Below, piece by piece: positions 46,114 to 56,427 of a stretch of 64,000 nt of DNA. A program made the translations under genes and the position numbers. This stretch comes from Thermodesulfovibrionia bacterium (lineage in GTDB: Bacteria > Nitrospirota > Thermodesulfovibrionia > UBA6902), in NCBI GenBank assembly GCA_947259645.1, contig CAMYND010000005.1, positions 48,712 to 112,711 on the forward strand, written 5' to 3'. Position 1 is the stretch's first letter. Every line of letters begins with the position of its first letter. The notes under the pieces were generated by a model. That model was given only the letters and a program-made list of their open reading frames with translations, ran no database searches and was not told the DNA's origin.

Positions 46114-48819
46114 TTAAAAGTACTCTTTCAGGTATTTCCCGGTGTAAGACTTCTTCTCTTTTGCAACGCGCTCCGGTGTTCCTTCAGAGACGATGGAACC
46201 ACCCTGGTCCCCTCCTTCAGGTCCGATATCAATAATCCAGTCAGCGCTTTTTATGACATCCATGTTATGTTCTACCAGCAGCACCGTGTTGCCGGCAGAG
46301 ACCAGGTCATTCAGGACAATGAGCAGCTTTCTGATGTCATCAGGGTGGAGTCCCACTGTTGGTTCATCAAGGATATAGAAGTAGTCCTTTCTGTTCAAGA
46401 GTCCGAGTTCAGCACATATTTTAAGACGCTGGGCCTCTCCTCCTGATAGTGTTGTTGCGGACTGCCCGAGCCTGAGATAACCGAGCCCCACGGACTCCAT
46501 CAATCTCAGTTTATTTACCAGGGCAGGAGTGCGCCTGAAAAATTCAGCTGCTTCATGAACAGTAAGGTTCAGGACATCAGAGATGTTTTTGCCGTTGTAT
46601 GTGACATTCAGGACTTCTGGTTTATACCGCTTCCCGTGGCACTCCTCACACTGCACATAGAGGTCTTCAAAAAAGTACATCTCAAGCTGTTCAGAACCTG
46701 CTCCGTTGCATGTTTCGCAGCGGCCTCCCTCTGTGTTGAATGAAAAATGGCCGGGCTTGTAGCCGAGCATTTTAGACTTGGGCTGGTCAGCAAAAAGCTT
46801 TCTTATCGGGTCGAAGGCTTTCAGATAGGTGACCGGGTTTGAGCGGGGGCTCTTGCCTATCGGCTGCTGGTCTATGATCTTAATGCCTTTCAGTTGGTCA
46901 AGTCCTTTGATAGATTCATAGGGAGCCGGTGCGTCAAACTCAAGTTTAAAGTGTTTGGCAATAGCTTTATACAGGGTGCTCTTTACAATGGTGGTCTTGC
47001 CTGAACCAGAAACACCGGTGACACAGGTCAGGGTTTTCAGAGGTATCCTGATATCAATATGTTTCAGGTTGTTTCCCGAAGCCCCTTTTATCTGAAGAAA
47101 TTTCCGGTTTCCCTTTCTTCTGACCCTTGGCAGGGGAATGCTGTTCAGATCATGGAGGTACTCTGATGTTAATGTTTCGCTTTGGTCAAATTTTGATTTT
47201 GGCCCTGCGAAAACAATTTCCCCTCCTTTTTCCCCTCCTCCCGGACCGAGTTCAACAACCCAGTCCGCAGAATCGATAACTGACTTATCATGTTCAACCG
47301 CTATGATGGTGTTCCCCATGCCGGCAAGTTCTTTCATTATTTCCGAGATCCGGTCGACATCCCTTTGATGAAGCCCTACTGTGGGCTCGTCTAAAACATA
47401 GAGCGTTCCTGTAAGCCGGGAAGCAAGCTGGTTTGAGAGATTTATGCGCTGAGCCTCCCCGCCTGAGAGTGTTTTTGACTCCCTGTTCAGGGTAAGGTAG
47501 CCAATGCCCACCCTGATCAGGAACCCGAGCTTCAGCTCGAGCTGTCGCAGAATCTCGGCAGATATTTCCCGTTCAGATTTGGTCAAATGAATTCGGGAGA
47601 AAAAATCACTCATCTCGAAAATTGACATCTGTGACAGCCGGGCAATGTCCATGTTGTCTACCTTAAAAGCGAGCGCTTCAGGCTTGAGTCTGCTGCCGTT
47701 GCAGCTTTTGCATGTTATCGCTTTTCTGTACCTGCTGAGAAAAACCCTGACATGAAGTTTATAGCGTTTTCCTTCAAGTTCCTCAAAGAAATCATCAATC
47801 CCGTGAAATTCATCGCTCCCGCTGAATATCAGTTTTCGTGTTTTACCTGAAAGCTTTTTGTAGGGGACATTCAGCTTGATTCCATGGGATCCTGCTGCCT
47901 TCGCAAACTGTCTGTACCACCATTTTGCAGCGGGTTTGCTCCACGGTTCAATTGCTCCTTGTTTCAGGCTCAGGTCCTTATCCGGGACAACGGTGTCCTC
48001 AGAGTATTCAAGGGTGTTACCGAAGCCTTTACAATCCGGGCATGCCCCGAGCGGGTGGTTCGAGGAAAAGAGCAGCGGCTGCGGCGGAACTATTTCCCTG
48101 TCGCAGTCAAGGCACCGATACTCCCCATGAAAAAAAAGGGTCCTGTTTTTGTCCTGCGGATCACCCACAATTTCAATCTTTACATTTCTGTCTCCCTGTT
48201 CCCATGCTGTCTCAACTGAATCGGAGAGACGGGGTTCATCTTTTATAATGAGGCGGTCCAGTATGACTTCGTATTCTGCGGTTTTCGGAGTTGACTGATA
48301 TTCCCGTATTCTGTGAAACCCTTTTTTCTGTAAATCCTCAGGGGTATCGTCTGAATCGAAAATGATCATGGCCTTTGCCCCGGAATGCTTTTCAACAAGT
48401 TCCCTGACAACAGAAGAGGGCGTCCATGCCTGCAATGGCTTGCCGCACTCTGGACAGAAAGGGCTCGAAATTTTGGCGTACAACAGCCTGAGGTAATCAT
48501 AGATCTCGGTAGTTGTTCCGACCGTGGATCGGGAACTCTTAACAGGGTTCCTCTGTTCAAGCGCGATGGCAGGCCTTATATTGCGGATCGAGTCAACATC
48601 AGGGCGGTCGAGTTTCTCAAGAAAAAGCCGCGCATACGTTGAGAGGGATTCAATAAATCTCCACTGCCCCTCAGCAAAGATGGTGTCAAAGGCGAGAGAT
48701 GACTTTCCTGAACCAGAAACACCGGTAACCGCGATAAATTTATTGTGGGGCAGCTTCAGGCTGATATTTTTCAGGTTGTTCTGTTTTGCCCCTTCAATTA
48801 TAAGTTGGTCAATGGACAT
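46114..48819 (-). CDS. uvrA: Excinuclease ABC subunit A (UvrA family)
   Basis: VTGVSGSGKSSLAFDTIFAEGQWRFIESLSTYARLFLEKLDRPDVD, STVGTTTEIYDYLRLLYA, two LSGGEAQR signatures, Zn-finger CETCNGAGSEQLEMYFFEDLYVQCEECHGKRY. Confidence 0.93.
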   Translation of the reverse strand: MSIDQLIIEGAKQNNLKNISLKLPHNKFIAVTGVSGSGKSSLAFDTIFAEGQWRFIESLSTYARLFLEKLDRPDVDSIRNIRPAIALEQRNPVKSSRSTVGTTTEIYDYLRLLYAKISSPFCPECGKPLQAWTPSSVVRELVEKHSGAKAMIIFDSDDTPEDLQKKGFHRIREYQSTPKTAEYEVILDRLIIKDEPRLSDSVETAWEQGDRNVKIEIVGDPQDKNRTLFFHGEYRCLDCDREIVPPQPLLFSSNHPLGACPDCKGFGNTLEYSEDTVVPDKDLSLKQGAIEPWSKPAAKWWYRQFAKAAGSHGIKLNVPYKKLSGKTRKLIFSGSDEFHGIDDFFEELEGKRYKLHVRVFLSRYRKAITCKSCNGSRLKPEALAFKVDNMDIARLSQMSIFEMSDFFSRIHLTKSEREISAEILRQLELKLGFLIRVGIGYLTLNRESKTLSGGEAQRINLSNQLASRLTGTLYVLDEPTVGLHQRDVDRISEIMKELAGMGNTIIAVEHDKSVIDSADWVVELGPGGGEKGGEIVFAGPKSKFDQSETLTSEYLHDLNSIPLPRVRRKGNRKFLQIKGASGNNLKHIDIRIPLKTLTCVTGVSGSGKTTIVKSTLYKAIAKHFKLEFDAPAPYESIKGLDQLKGIKIIDQQPIGKSPRSNPVTYLKAFDPIRKLFADQPKSKMLGYKPGHFSFNTEGGRCETCNGAGSEQLEMYFFEDLYVQCEECHGKRYKPEVLNVTYNGKNISDVLNLTVHEAAEFFRRTPALVNKLRLMESVGLGYLRLGQSATTLSGGEAQRLKICAELGLLNRKDYFYILDEPTVGLHPDDIRKLLIVLNDLVSAGNTVLLVEHNMDVIKSADWIIDIGPEGGDQGGSIVSEGTPERVAKEKKSYTGKYLKEYF

Positions 48820-49042
48820 CCGAATATTTTAACAGTATGGGGCCTGGCTTTGAAACAGGAGATAGTAGCGATTATTTCATAATAGGTCAGACTCTCGAGT
48901 CAGAGAGGATTTTATTCACTTTTTTTGCTACCAGGGATATTTGTTATAATCCAGACTAAATCATCAATTAATGTTTAATATGGCTACCACAGCGGCTTGT
49001 TGCAGCAGGCTCCAGCAGCCCGGGACAGAGAGGAGGGATCAT

Positions 49043-49459
49043 ATGGTATTTGGAAAAGAGATCAGCATTCAGACGAAAGGGTTTTCAGACATTCATGATA
49101 TCACCGGCGAGGTCCAGGATATTGTTTTAACGTCTAAAATCAAAGACGGGATCGTCCATGTATTTGCTGTCGGGTCTACCGCATCTGTTACGACGATCGA
49201 ATACGAACCAGCGCTGGTGAAGGACATGCAGGACCAACTCGAGAATTTCGCGTCTAAAACCATGCACAGCAGGCATTCTCAGACATGGGGGGATGACAAC
49301 GGCTTCTCCCATATCCGCGCGACATTTATGGGGCCGGGCATGACCGCGCCGGTCTCAAAGGGGGGTGTTGTGCTTGGAACGTGGCAGCAGATTGTGGTGA
49401 TTGATCATGACAACCGGCCGAGATCGAGGAAGATATTTATTCAGGTGGTGGGGGAGTAG
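49043..49459 (+). CDS. YjbQ/UPF0047 family protein
   Basis: IHDITGEVQDIV, HVFAVGSTASVTTIEYEP, DDNGFSHIRATFMGPGMTAPVSKGGVVLGTWQQIVVIDHDNRPRSRKI. ATG at 49043 preferred over track start. Confidence 0.92.
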   Translation: MVFGKEISIQTKGFSDIHDITGEVQDIVLTSKIKDGIVHVFAVGSTASVTTIEYEPALVKDMQDQLENFASKTMHSRHSQTWGDDNGFSHIRATFMGPGMTAPVSKGGVVLGTWQQIVVIDHDNRPRSRKIFIQVVGE

Positions 49460-49562
49460 GTTTGAGCCATTTTTTTATTGTTGGAATGGGGTTTCGGCCC
49501 CAAACGACGAGTTCATTCTTTTTTACGCAAAAAAGAACGAACCAAGAAAAGGCGCCCAGAGT

Positions 49563-49683
49563 GATTGCTTAGATTCCGTGATATTCCGGTCTGAACACTG
49601 AATTTAAAAAAACTCGGTCGTATCGACCTCAGACAGTTTTTAAATTCTTAACGTGTTCAAACCTCCATATCCCGGAAGCAATC
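49563..49683. repeat. Long nested imperfect inverted repeat (about 121 bp)
   Basis: Outer arms 49563-49598 and 49653-49683, inner arms 49600-49620 and 49624-49647. Confidence 0.7.
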
Positions 49684-49736
49684 AAGTGGGGTGTTAAAGA
49701 CAAAGATGAAAAGGAAAAGGACTCACTGCGACTTCA

Positions 49737-50468
49737 TCAGCGCGTGAGCAACTCCTCAACACCGAAATCAGGGGCAATATTCAGAAGCAGATATAACTTG
49801 TCAGTTAACAGGATAATTCCGAATCCGATAAGGAGAAGACCGCTGACGATCATGACCAGCTTCATGTACTTCTGGATTATCCTGAAGCTGCTGAGAAAGG
49901 TATTCATGGCCATGGACGCTGCCAGAAACGGTATGGCAAGACCGAGGGAATAAATAAGTAAAAGCTTGAACCCCTCATAAGCAGACCCTGTTGTGCTGGC
50001 AACGAGAAGGATTGAGCCGAGAATGGGTCCTATGCAGGGGGTCCATCCGGCGCCGAACGTCAGGCCTACTATAAAAGAGCCGAAATACCCGCGGGGTTTT
50101 GACTGAAGATGGACTCTCTTGTCTGATGCAAGAAAGGATAACTTGAAGACTCCCATTACATAGAGCCCCATGAGGATTATTATCACCCCCCCGATTATCC
50201 TGATGTGATCATAATAGATGGCAAAATACTTCCCCACATAGGATGAAGAAATGCCCAGCAGGATAAAGACCAGTGAAAATCCTGCTACAAAGGCGGAGGA
50301 ATTCATTAAGGTAAGCTTTCTCAGGCGCGCCTTGTCTTCTTTCTTGAAATCTTCAAAGGATACCCCTGTGATAAAGGACATGTAGGAGGGGATCAAAGGG
50401 AGAACGCATGGCGAGAGAAATGAGAGTATTCCGCCTAAAAATGCTGTAATATAGCCAACCTGTGTCAT
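49737..50468 (-). CDS. CcdA-like cytochrome c biogenesis/thiol-reductant transmembrane protein
   Basis: FLGGILSFLSPCVLPLIPSYMSFITG, GLTFGAGWTPCIGPILGSILLVAS. Confidence 0.92.
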   Translation of the reverse strand: MTQVGYITAFLGGILSFLSPCVLPLIPSYMSFITGVSFEDFKKEDKARLRKLTLMNSSAFVAGFSLVFILLGISSSYVGKYFAIYYDHIRIIGGVIIILMGLYVMGVFKLSFLASDKRVHLQSKPRGYFGSFIVGLTFGAGWTPCIGPILGSILLVASTTGSAYEGFKLLLIYSLGLAIPFLAASMAMNTFLSSFRIIQKYMKLVMIVSGLLLIGFGIILLTDKLYLLLNIAPDFGVEELLTR

Positions 50469-50563
50469 ATTATATGATCAATTTTTCCTTATGTATAATG
50501 TATGTGTGTTGTACAGTTAATATTACAGGAAATGAAACTAATTAAGCCACAGAGTCATCGAAA

Positions 50564-51121
50564 TTATTCCTCTGATTTCCCGTCAACCAGGTCAAAAATA
50601 GCCGTGCTTTTGTCCTGCACGATAAATTCACCATGATTTGATACATGAGCCAGCAGCTTTATCTGATTATAGGTGGTATGAGCAGCTGATTTAATGGTTC
50701 CAATACATGTAAAGGTCAGGACAAGTGCAAGAATATAGCTGATGGGTTTGACAACTGAATACCATTTCAGTGTAAAGAGGGACAGCAGCCCGTCCTGGCC
50801 CATGTTATAGAGGAGCCTGATTACGTAGCCGAGCATAACAACGAAAAAAGCCGCTCCTATCAATCCAAAGATGAGATAGACCCGGGCATCACTTGGATTA
50901 TCAGTAATATGAATCCATTCAGCCCGGGGATTTACCTTGACAGTAATAAGTCTGAATATCCAGTAGCACAGTAAAGCAATGCATGCAATGTTGAGAACAT
51001 TCGCAAGATGCCCTCTCTGGTCCAAAAGCCATTGATACAGGGCGGAGCCTTTAAAGTGAGCAAACATCCGGCACTGACTTCTTTTTGGTTCGATTGTTGA
51101 GCCTGATCTTTTGAATCTCAT
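50564..51121 (-). CDS. Hypothetical multi-TM membrane protein
   Basis: Long ORF with three to four hydrophobic helices between ccdA-like and tgt. Confidence 0.55.
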   Translation of the reverse strand: MRFKRSGSTIEPKRSQCRMFAHFKGSALYQWLLDQRGHLANVLNIACIALLCYWIFRLITVKVNPRAEWIHITDNPSDARVYLIFGLIGAAFFVVMLGYVIRLLYNMGQDGLLSLFTLKWYSVVKPISYILALVLTFTCIGTIKSAAHTTYNQIKLLAHVSNHGEFIVQDKSTAIFDLVDGKSEE

Positions 51122-51203
51122 TGCTTATATTTTTAACGGTGCGGTGCTGTAAAACTTTAGCTCAGGGGCTTTCACTCGGGAAAGAAATGCGAGGCGCAGA
51201 CAA

Positions 51204-52310
51204 TTATCCGTTATAGTTAGCCTTGAGAACTCCTGTCTGCTCTTTTCTGAACCGGTCAAACCTGTTATCAGCGATCGCTTTTCTCATATTCTTGAAGAAT
51301 TCCAGGTAAAAGTGAAGGTTGTGAAGGGAGTTCAGCCTCATCGAAAGGATCTCCCTGCTCAGGAAGAGGTGTCTCAGGTAGGAACGGGAGAAGTTTGTAC
51401 AGGTGTAGCAGCTGCAGTTTTGATCGAGAGGGGACGGGTCTTTTTTGAACTCTTTACGTTTAATGCTGATTCTGCCGTGGCTGGTAAATAATGTTCCGTT
51501 GCGGGCATTACGGGTAGGCATTACACAGTCAAACATGTCCACCCCCGCTGACACTGATTCCAGAACATCCAGCAGGTCTCCTATGCCCATGAGATAACGG
51601 GGTTTTCCTTCCGGGAGCAGCGGCGTGGTATAGTTTACCATCTCATACATTAATTCCTTTGGCTCTCCCACGCTGAGGCCTCCAAGAGCATAACCGTCAA
51701 AGTCGAGCTCGAGCAGTTCCCCTGTACTCTGTTGTCGCAGGTCCTTGTACATACTTCCCTGAACAATACCGAACAGGGCCTGCCCCGGATTTCTGGACTG
51801 CATGCATTTTTGGGCCCATGCAGTTGTTAATTTCAGTGAACTAAGGGCATAGTCCCTGTCTGCGGGGTAAGGAGTGCACTCATCAAATATCATTGCAATA
51901 TCTGATCCGAGGGCGCCCTGGATTTCCATTACAAGTTCTGCTGTCAGAAAATGGAGTGAACCATCAATATGAGACCTGAACTCTACCCCGTTGTCCCTGA
52001 TTTTCCGCAGCGGTGAAAGACTGAAGACCTGAAAGCCGCCGCTGTCAGTCAATATGGGGCCGCTCCAGTCCATGAATCTGTGCAGGCCGCCTACTTCCCT
52101 TATTACATCATGGCCCGGCCGCAGGTAGAGATGATAGGTATTTGACAGAATGATTTCGGCACCCAGCTCTTTCATCTCAACCGGGCTCATTGACTTGACA
52201 GAGGCGTTCGTGCCGACAGGCATAAACGCAGGGGTGTGTATTGTCCCACGGCGGGTTGTGATCTGCCCGAGTCGTGCATTGCCGTCTGTGTTGATAAGTT
52301 CAAACTTCAT
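51204..52310 (-). CDS. tgt: Queuine tRNA-ribosyltransferase
   Basis: TPAFMPVGTNASVKSMSPVEMKELGAEIILSNTYHLYLRPG, LTDSGGFQVFSL, CSCYTCTNFSRSYLRHLF. Confidence 0.96.
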   Translation of the reverse strand: MKFELINTDGNARLGQITTRRGTIHTPAFMPVGTNASVKSMSPVEMKELGAEIILSNTYHLYLRPGHDVIREVGGLHRFMDWSGPILTDSGGFQVFSLSPLRKIRDNGVEFRSHIDGSLHFLTAELVMEIQGALGSDIAMIFDECTPYPADRDYALSSLKLTTAWAQKCMQSRNPGQALFGIVQGSMYKDLRQQSTGELLELDFDGYALGGLSVGEPKELMYEMVNYTTPLLPEGKPRYLMGIGDLLDVLESVSAGVDMFDCVMPTRNARNGTLFTSHGRISIKRKEFKKDPSPLDQNCSCYTCTNFSRSYLRHLFLSREILSMRLNSLHNLHFYLEFFKNMRKAIADNRFDRFRKEQTGVLKANYNG

Positions 52311-52417
52311 GATAGAGTGTACGTGTTCGGCCGGCCCCCGGCCTCTGAACGGTTCTATGGAAATTAGCCCATATTGATCAGGAATATATTAGTCACAGGT
52401 TGTATCTGTAATGCGGG

Positions 52418-52858
52418 CTAATAATGTGCTTGATAAATACCTGCAGCGATTGCCAGAAAGCTGAGGCCAAGGACAAACCAGTGGAATCCCTGGAGCAGGT
52501 TGAAAACCTTTTTCATATTCGCCTGTTCCCCCGGCTTTGAAAAGAGCTTCTTGAAGATCAGTTTTTCAAGGCCGAACAGGAGTGAGGCATAAAAGGTCCA
52601 GACGAAAAGCATGATCCATACCCCGACACTCAGACCCTTTTCGTAGATTAAATAGAACCCTGACAGCCCCGCAAGAATTACCATGAACTTGGCGATCTTG
52701 CCAAATCTGTGCTCCACTCCCTGAAACATAAGGACCATTTCAAGAGACTGATCCATGCGCAGTATCATGGGGAATGTTACCAGTGTTACAAAGGACACAC
52801 CGCCTATCCAGATAACCACGGACAATACATGGATTGTTAATGCGGCTGAGCCGGGCAA
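52418..52858 (-). CDS. CopD-like membrane protein
   Basis: ALTIHVLSVVIWIGGVSFVTLVTFPMILR and four TM helices; TTG start lies inside the argS ORF. Confidence 0.7.
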   Translation of the reverse strand: MPGSAALTIHVLSVVIWIGGVSFVTLVTFPMILRMDQSLEMVLMFQGVEHRFGKIAKFMVILAGLSGFYLIYEKGLSVGVWIMLFVWTFYASLLFGLEKLIFKKLFSKPGEQANMKKVFNLLQGFHWFVLGLSFLAIAAGIYQAHY

Positions 52859-54446
52859 GAGAAAGCGCGGTATCTTCTGATATTACCCGATGCTTGTAAT
52901 AATAAGAATGGAATGATCCGGCCAGTTCCTGCAGGTAATAGGTTATTCTGTGGGGTTCAAAATAGAGTGCCGCACCCTCGAAAACCGCAGGGTACTGCAG
53001 CAGCTTTTTTATCAGAGCGATCTCCTCCTGTTCTCCGAGCAGCGAAAGGTCAGCATTCTGTATGTTCTCTTTTTCTACTCCGTCCACACTCTTTTCCCCG
53101 GCCTGACGGAAGAGGCTTGATATTCGGGCGAACGCGTACTGCACATAAAAAACCGGGTTTTCGGATGACTGCTCCTTTGCAATATCAAGATCAAAGTCAA
53201 GGTGGCTGTCAGCTTTTCTCGTAAGGAAGATAAATTTAGTTATATCAGAGCCGACTTCGTCAATGACCTCCCGCAAGGTAATAAATTCTCCTGCTCTCTT
53301 GGACATCTGCACAGGCTCACCGTGCCGGAGAAGTGAAACCATCTGGATCAGTATGACCTTGAACCTGTCTTTGGGAAGATCAAAAGCCTCAAGTACTGAC
53401 CTGATCCGCGGGATATACCCGTGATGGTCAGCGCCCCATATATCAATAATTGTTTCAAACCCTCTGTCAAGCTTGTCTTTGTGATAGCAGATATCAGATG
53501 CAAAATAGGTGAACTCGCCGTCCTGCTTCTTCACAACGCGGTCCTTGTCATCTTCAAATTCAGACGATTTAAACCAGAGGGCCCCGTCCTTTTCATACGT
53601 AAGATCCTTTGATTTCAGGGCATTCAGTGCTTCTGATACTTTGCCTTTGGTGTGAAGCTCCTTTTCGCTCTGCCATTTGTCAAAAATGACTCCAAAGTCT
53701 TTCAAGTCTTTGGCAAGGTTTGTCAGCATCATTTTATAGGAAAAGCTGGTCATGAATTCGCCGCACTCTTCAAAGGACTTATTCCTGTAGGTATCACCGC
53801 CCTGCTTCTGTATTTCCTTTGCAATAAGTTCGATATAATCGCCCTTGTATCCATTTTCAGGAAAGGGGGCATCATTTCCCAGCAGCTGCTGATAACGGGC
53901 ATGCACTGACTGACCAAGAAGTTTGACCTGCAGTCCGGCATCATTGATGTAGAATTCCCGCTGTACACTGAATCCTGCTGAAGCCAGAATGTTGCAGAGG
54001 GCGTTTCCAACCGCGGCCCCCCGTCCGTGTCCGATATGCAGCGGTCCTGTCGGATTTGCACTTACAAATTCTACCTGTATCTTTCGCCCCTTTCCGATAT
54101 CTGTCATCAAGGCGGAGTGATCTTCTTCCAGAAGGGTTTTCAGGCTTGCATGAAAGTATCCGCGGGGGAAGGTGAAGTTGATAAAGCCCGGGCCGGCTAC
54201 TTCAATTTTTTCAAAAAAGCCGGGGGACAGGTCATGTACAGTTTCAATAATTTCCTGCGCTATTATTTTTGGGCCTTTTTTCAGTAGTTTTGCCAGTTTC
54301 ATGGCGATCGATGTGGCAAAATCACCCATGGAATTATTTTTCGGAAACTCTCCGTCAATATCGGGCAGACTCTGCTGGTCCCATCTGTTTTTCAGCCTGT
54401 CCAGTGCTTTCGTTAATATATCAATAACATCCTGTTTCATGAACAA
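52740..54446 (-). CDS. argS: Arginyl-tRNA synthetase with aberrant C-terminus
   Basis: VEFVSANPTGPLHIGHGRGAAVGNAL, DIWGADHHGYIPRIRSVLEA, MSKRAGEFITLREVIDEVG; last ~36 residues not ArgS-like. Confidence 0.93.
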   Translation of the reverse strand: MFMKQDVIDILTKALDRLKNRWDQQSLPDIDGEFPKNNSMGDFATSIAMKLAKLLKKGPKIIAQEIIETVHDLSPGFFEKIEVAGPGFINFTFPRGYFHASLKTLLEEDHSALMTDIGKGRKIQVEFVSANPTGPLHIGHGRGAAVGNALCNILASAGFSVQREFYINDAGLQVKLLGQSVHARYQQLLGNDAPFPENGYKGDYIELIAKEIQKQGGDTYRNKSFEECGEFMTSFSYKMMLTNLAKDLKDFGVIFDKWQSEKELHTKGKVSEALNALKSKDLTYEKDGALWFKSSEFEDDKDRVVKKQDGEFTYFASDICYHKDKLDRGFETIIDIWGADHHGYIPRIRSVLEAFDLPKDRFKVILIQMVSLLRHGEPVQMSKRAGEFITLREVIDEVGSDITKFIFLTRKADSHLDFDLDIAKEQSSENPVFYVQYAFARISSLFRQAGEKSVDGVEKENIQNADLSLLGEQEEIALIKKLLQYPAVFEGAALYFEPHRITYYLQELAGSFHSYYYKHRVISEDTALSLARLSRINNPCIVRGYLDRRCVLCNTGNIPHDTAHGSVS

Positions 54447-54587
54447 TTAAGTTTAAAGGTCCCGTTTCGCTAAGTCAACTCATCCTGTATCCTGACAATT
54501 CACCCGGCCCTTTGGTATACTTGATATACAAACAAAAACAGGAGAACCGGTCGCAGAGGAGCAGAATAATTACTCAGGAGGGCAGTT

Positions 54588-54761
54588 ATGACGGTCAACA
54601 AAGAATTGCTTGATATCCTTGCCTGTCCCCGCTGCAAGGGTGACATCATGATGAATGAGTCAGAGGACGGACTTATATGCGGCGCGTGCAAACTCCTCTA
54701 CCCCATAGAGGATGGCATCCCGGTCATGCTTGTCGATGAAGCTCGAAAAATAGAAGATTAG
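54588..54761 (+). CDS. Trm112-family small zinc-ribbon protein (UPF0434/YcaR-like), below ORF-track size cut-off
   Basis: MTVNKELLDILACPRCKGDIMMNESEDGLICGACKLLYPIEDGIPVMLVDEARKIED, preceded by CAGGAGGGCAGTT RBS. Confidence 0.9.
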   Translation: MTVNKELLDILACPRCKGDIMMNESEDGLICGACKLLYPIEDGIPVMLVDEARKIED

Positions 54762-54921
54762 CTCCACTACGGAACACCCTGCTGCATTTATTCATTCATC
54801 CCGAATATAATTCCTAATACAGTCTTAAAAATTATTAATAACAACAAACCTGTTCAATCCTCTATACTTATTACGTATTTCTGCTGTAGAACGTACACGT
54901 TCCGGAGTCAATATCAACAAA

Positions 54922-55455
54922 ATGAATGCAAAGAAACGATATCAGATAATCATGGCGTCTGCCGGCGACATTGTCGTTGAAGACAAGATAGTACGTGAAG
55001 TATGCGATGGCATTAATGAGGGCATCTTACTCAATAATAAGAGCGCATCATATGAAGTGCGAAAGTGGGGTGAAGTCTTTTCCTCTGAGATGAGTTCTGA
55101 CGGCATCGTAAAAAAACTTCAAGAGGAGTGCGATATCCTGATATGCATATTTCATAAAAGGTTCGGGACGACCTCAGTCCCCGGCAAATTTTGTAACCTG
55201 GGAACATTTCTGTCCGCTCCGGAGCTCTGGAAATCATTGACAAAGCCTCACATGATCTTTTTTTTCAAGGAAGTAAGCGTTCAGTCCCTGCAGGATATCA
55301 CTGATCCTCAACTGCTCGACGTATTTAATCTGAAGGACAAACTGAAAAGCAGTACTGCCATGACGGTCGAGGACTTTAAATCGCCGGGAGAATTTTGCGA
55401 AAAGGTTCAGGACTGCCTGGACAGCCTGGCTGGACATATCAGCTCGTCGGCATAG
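54922..55455 (+). CDS. Solo DUF4062/TIR-like domain protein
   Basis: IIMASAGDIVVEDKIVREVCDGINE...YEVRKWGEVF...IVKKLQEECDILICIFHKRFGT pattern. Confidence 0.45.
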   Translation: MNAKKRYQIIMASAGDIVVEDKIVREVCDGINEGILLNNKSASYEVRKWGEVFSSEMSSDGIVKKLQEECDILICIFHKRFGTTSVPGKFCNLGTFLSAPELWKSLTKPHMIFFFKEVSVQSLQDITDPQLLDVFNLKDKLKSSTAMTVEDFKSPGEFCEKVQDCLDSLAGHISSSA

Positions 55456-55685
55456 TACCCTGTTAATTCTGCATTTTGTGTTCACTGATCATTGCTTTTT
55501 ATTCAATGGATTAAACTTTACACTTTATCTTTTTCTGTTAAGCATGGTGTCGACTTGTTTTACACTAAGTGAAGGTTTGATAGCCCTAACCCCTTTTAAA
55601 ATATGACTTTTATTATTGGCACAGGGCTTGCTTATTATTCATGTTATGGTAATGGAACTATCACTCTTTCTATCAGGTTATTCCT

Positions 55686-56156
55686 ATGAATAATTCAGCA
55701 CTTGCTGATCCACCGCCCTGCAGCAGTAACAGTTCGCAGGCCCGCACTGACAGGCGCAAGCAGCCAACTCGGATCATAAGCCGGTATACCTTCTTTGGAG
55801 GGAAGCGAATGACGGTGAGAAGGACGAATGACAAAAAAGCCCATCTCTTTGTTGACCTCTACAGCACCCGACTGCTTGCAGCCGTTATACTCCTGCTTCT
55901 CTTGAGCAGCCTCGATGCATACCTGACCCTTTCCCTGATCTATAAAGGGAGGGTTGTCGAGGCAAATCCGATCATGGCATATTTTCTTGATTACGGCATA
56001 CTGCCGTTCACCTTTGTAAAGATCATGATTACGAGCACCGCGCTGATTGTCTTGTGTGTATTTAAGAATGTCAACCTGACCAGGATCAGCGTTCCCTTGA
56101 CGATCAAGATTTATCTGGCGGTAATTGTGTATGAATGTTATCTCATGATGCTCTGA
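55686..56156 (+). CDS. DUF5658-like membrane protein
   Basis: LLLLSSLDAYLTLSLIYKGRVVEANPIMAYFLDYGILPFTFVKIMIT. Confidence 0.65.
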   Translation: MNNSALADPPPCSSNSSQARTDRRKQPTRIISRYTFFGGKRMTVRRTNDKKAHLFVDLYSTRLLAAVILLLLLSSLDAYLTLSLIYKGRVVEANPIMAYFLDYGILPFTFVKIMITSTALIVLCVFKNVNLTRISVPLTIKIYLAVIVYECYLMML

Positions 56157-56427
56157 CCCGCCCGATCGTGTTTGACCAAAGAGGCCCCTCAAAGTAAAAT
56201 ACCCACCATGATACATCAGGAAGAGGCCTAGCCGGAGGAGGACCCGTTGTGTCCGGAACAGGCACAAGGGCCCGTTATTTCGTATTGTATCCCGCCGGAT
56301 GTCACAATAAGAGAAACCAGCACAGAGAGCTCAGTATCATGACAGGGGAGCGGAAAAATCGCATTGATATTCTGCTTGAGACCGGGACTCGACCCCTGCT
56401 CAATGAAAACACGTTTAGGGAGGTGCA

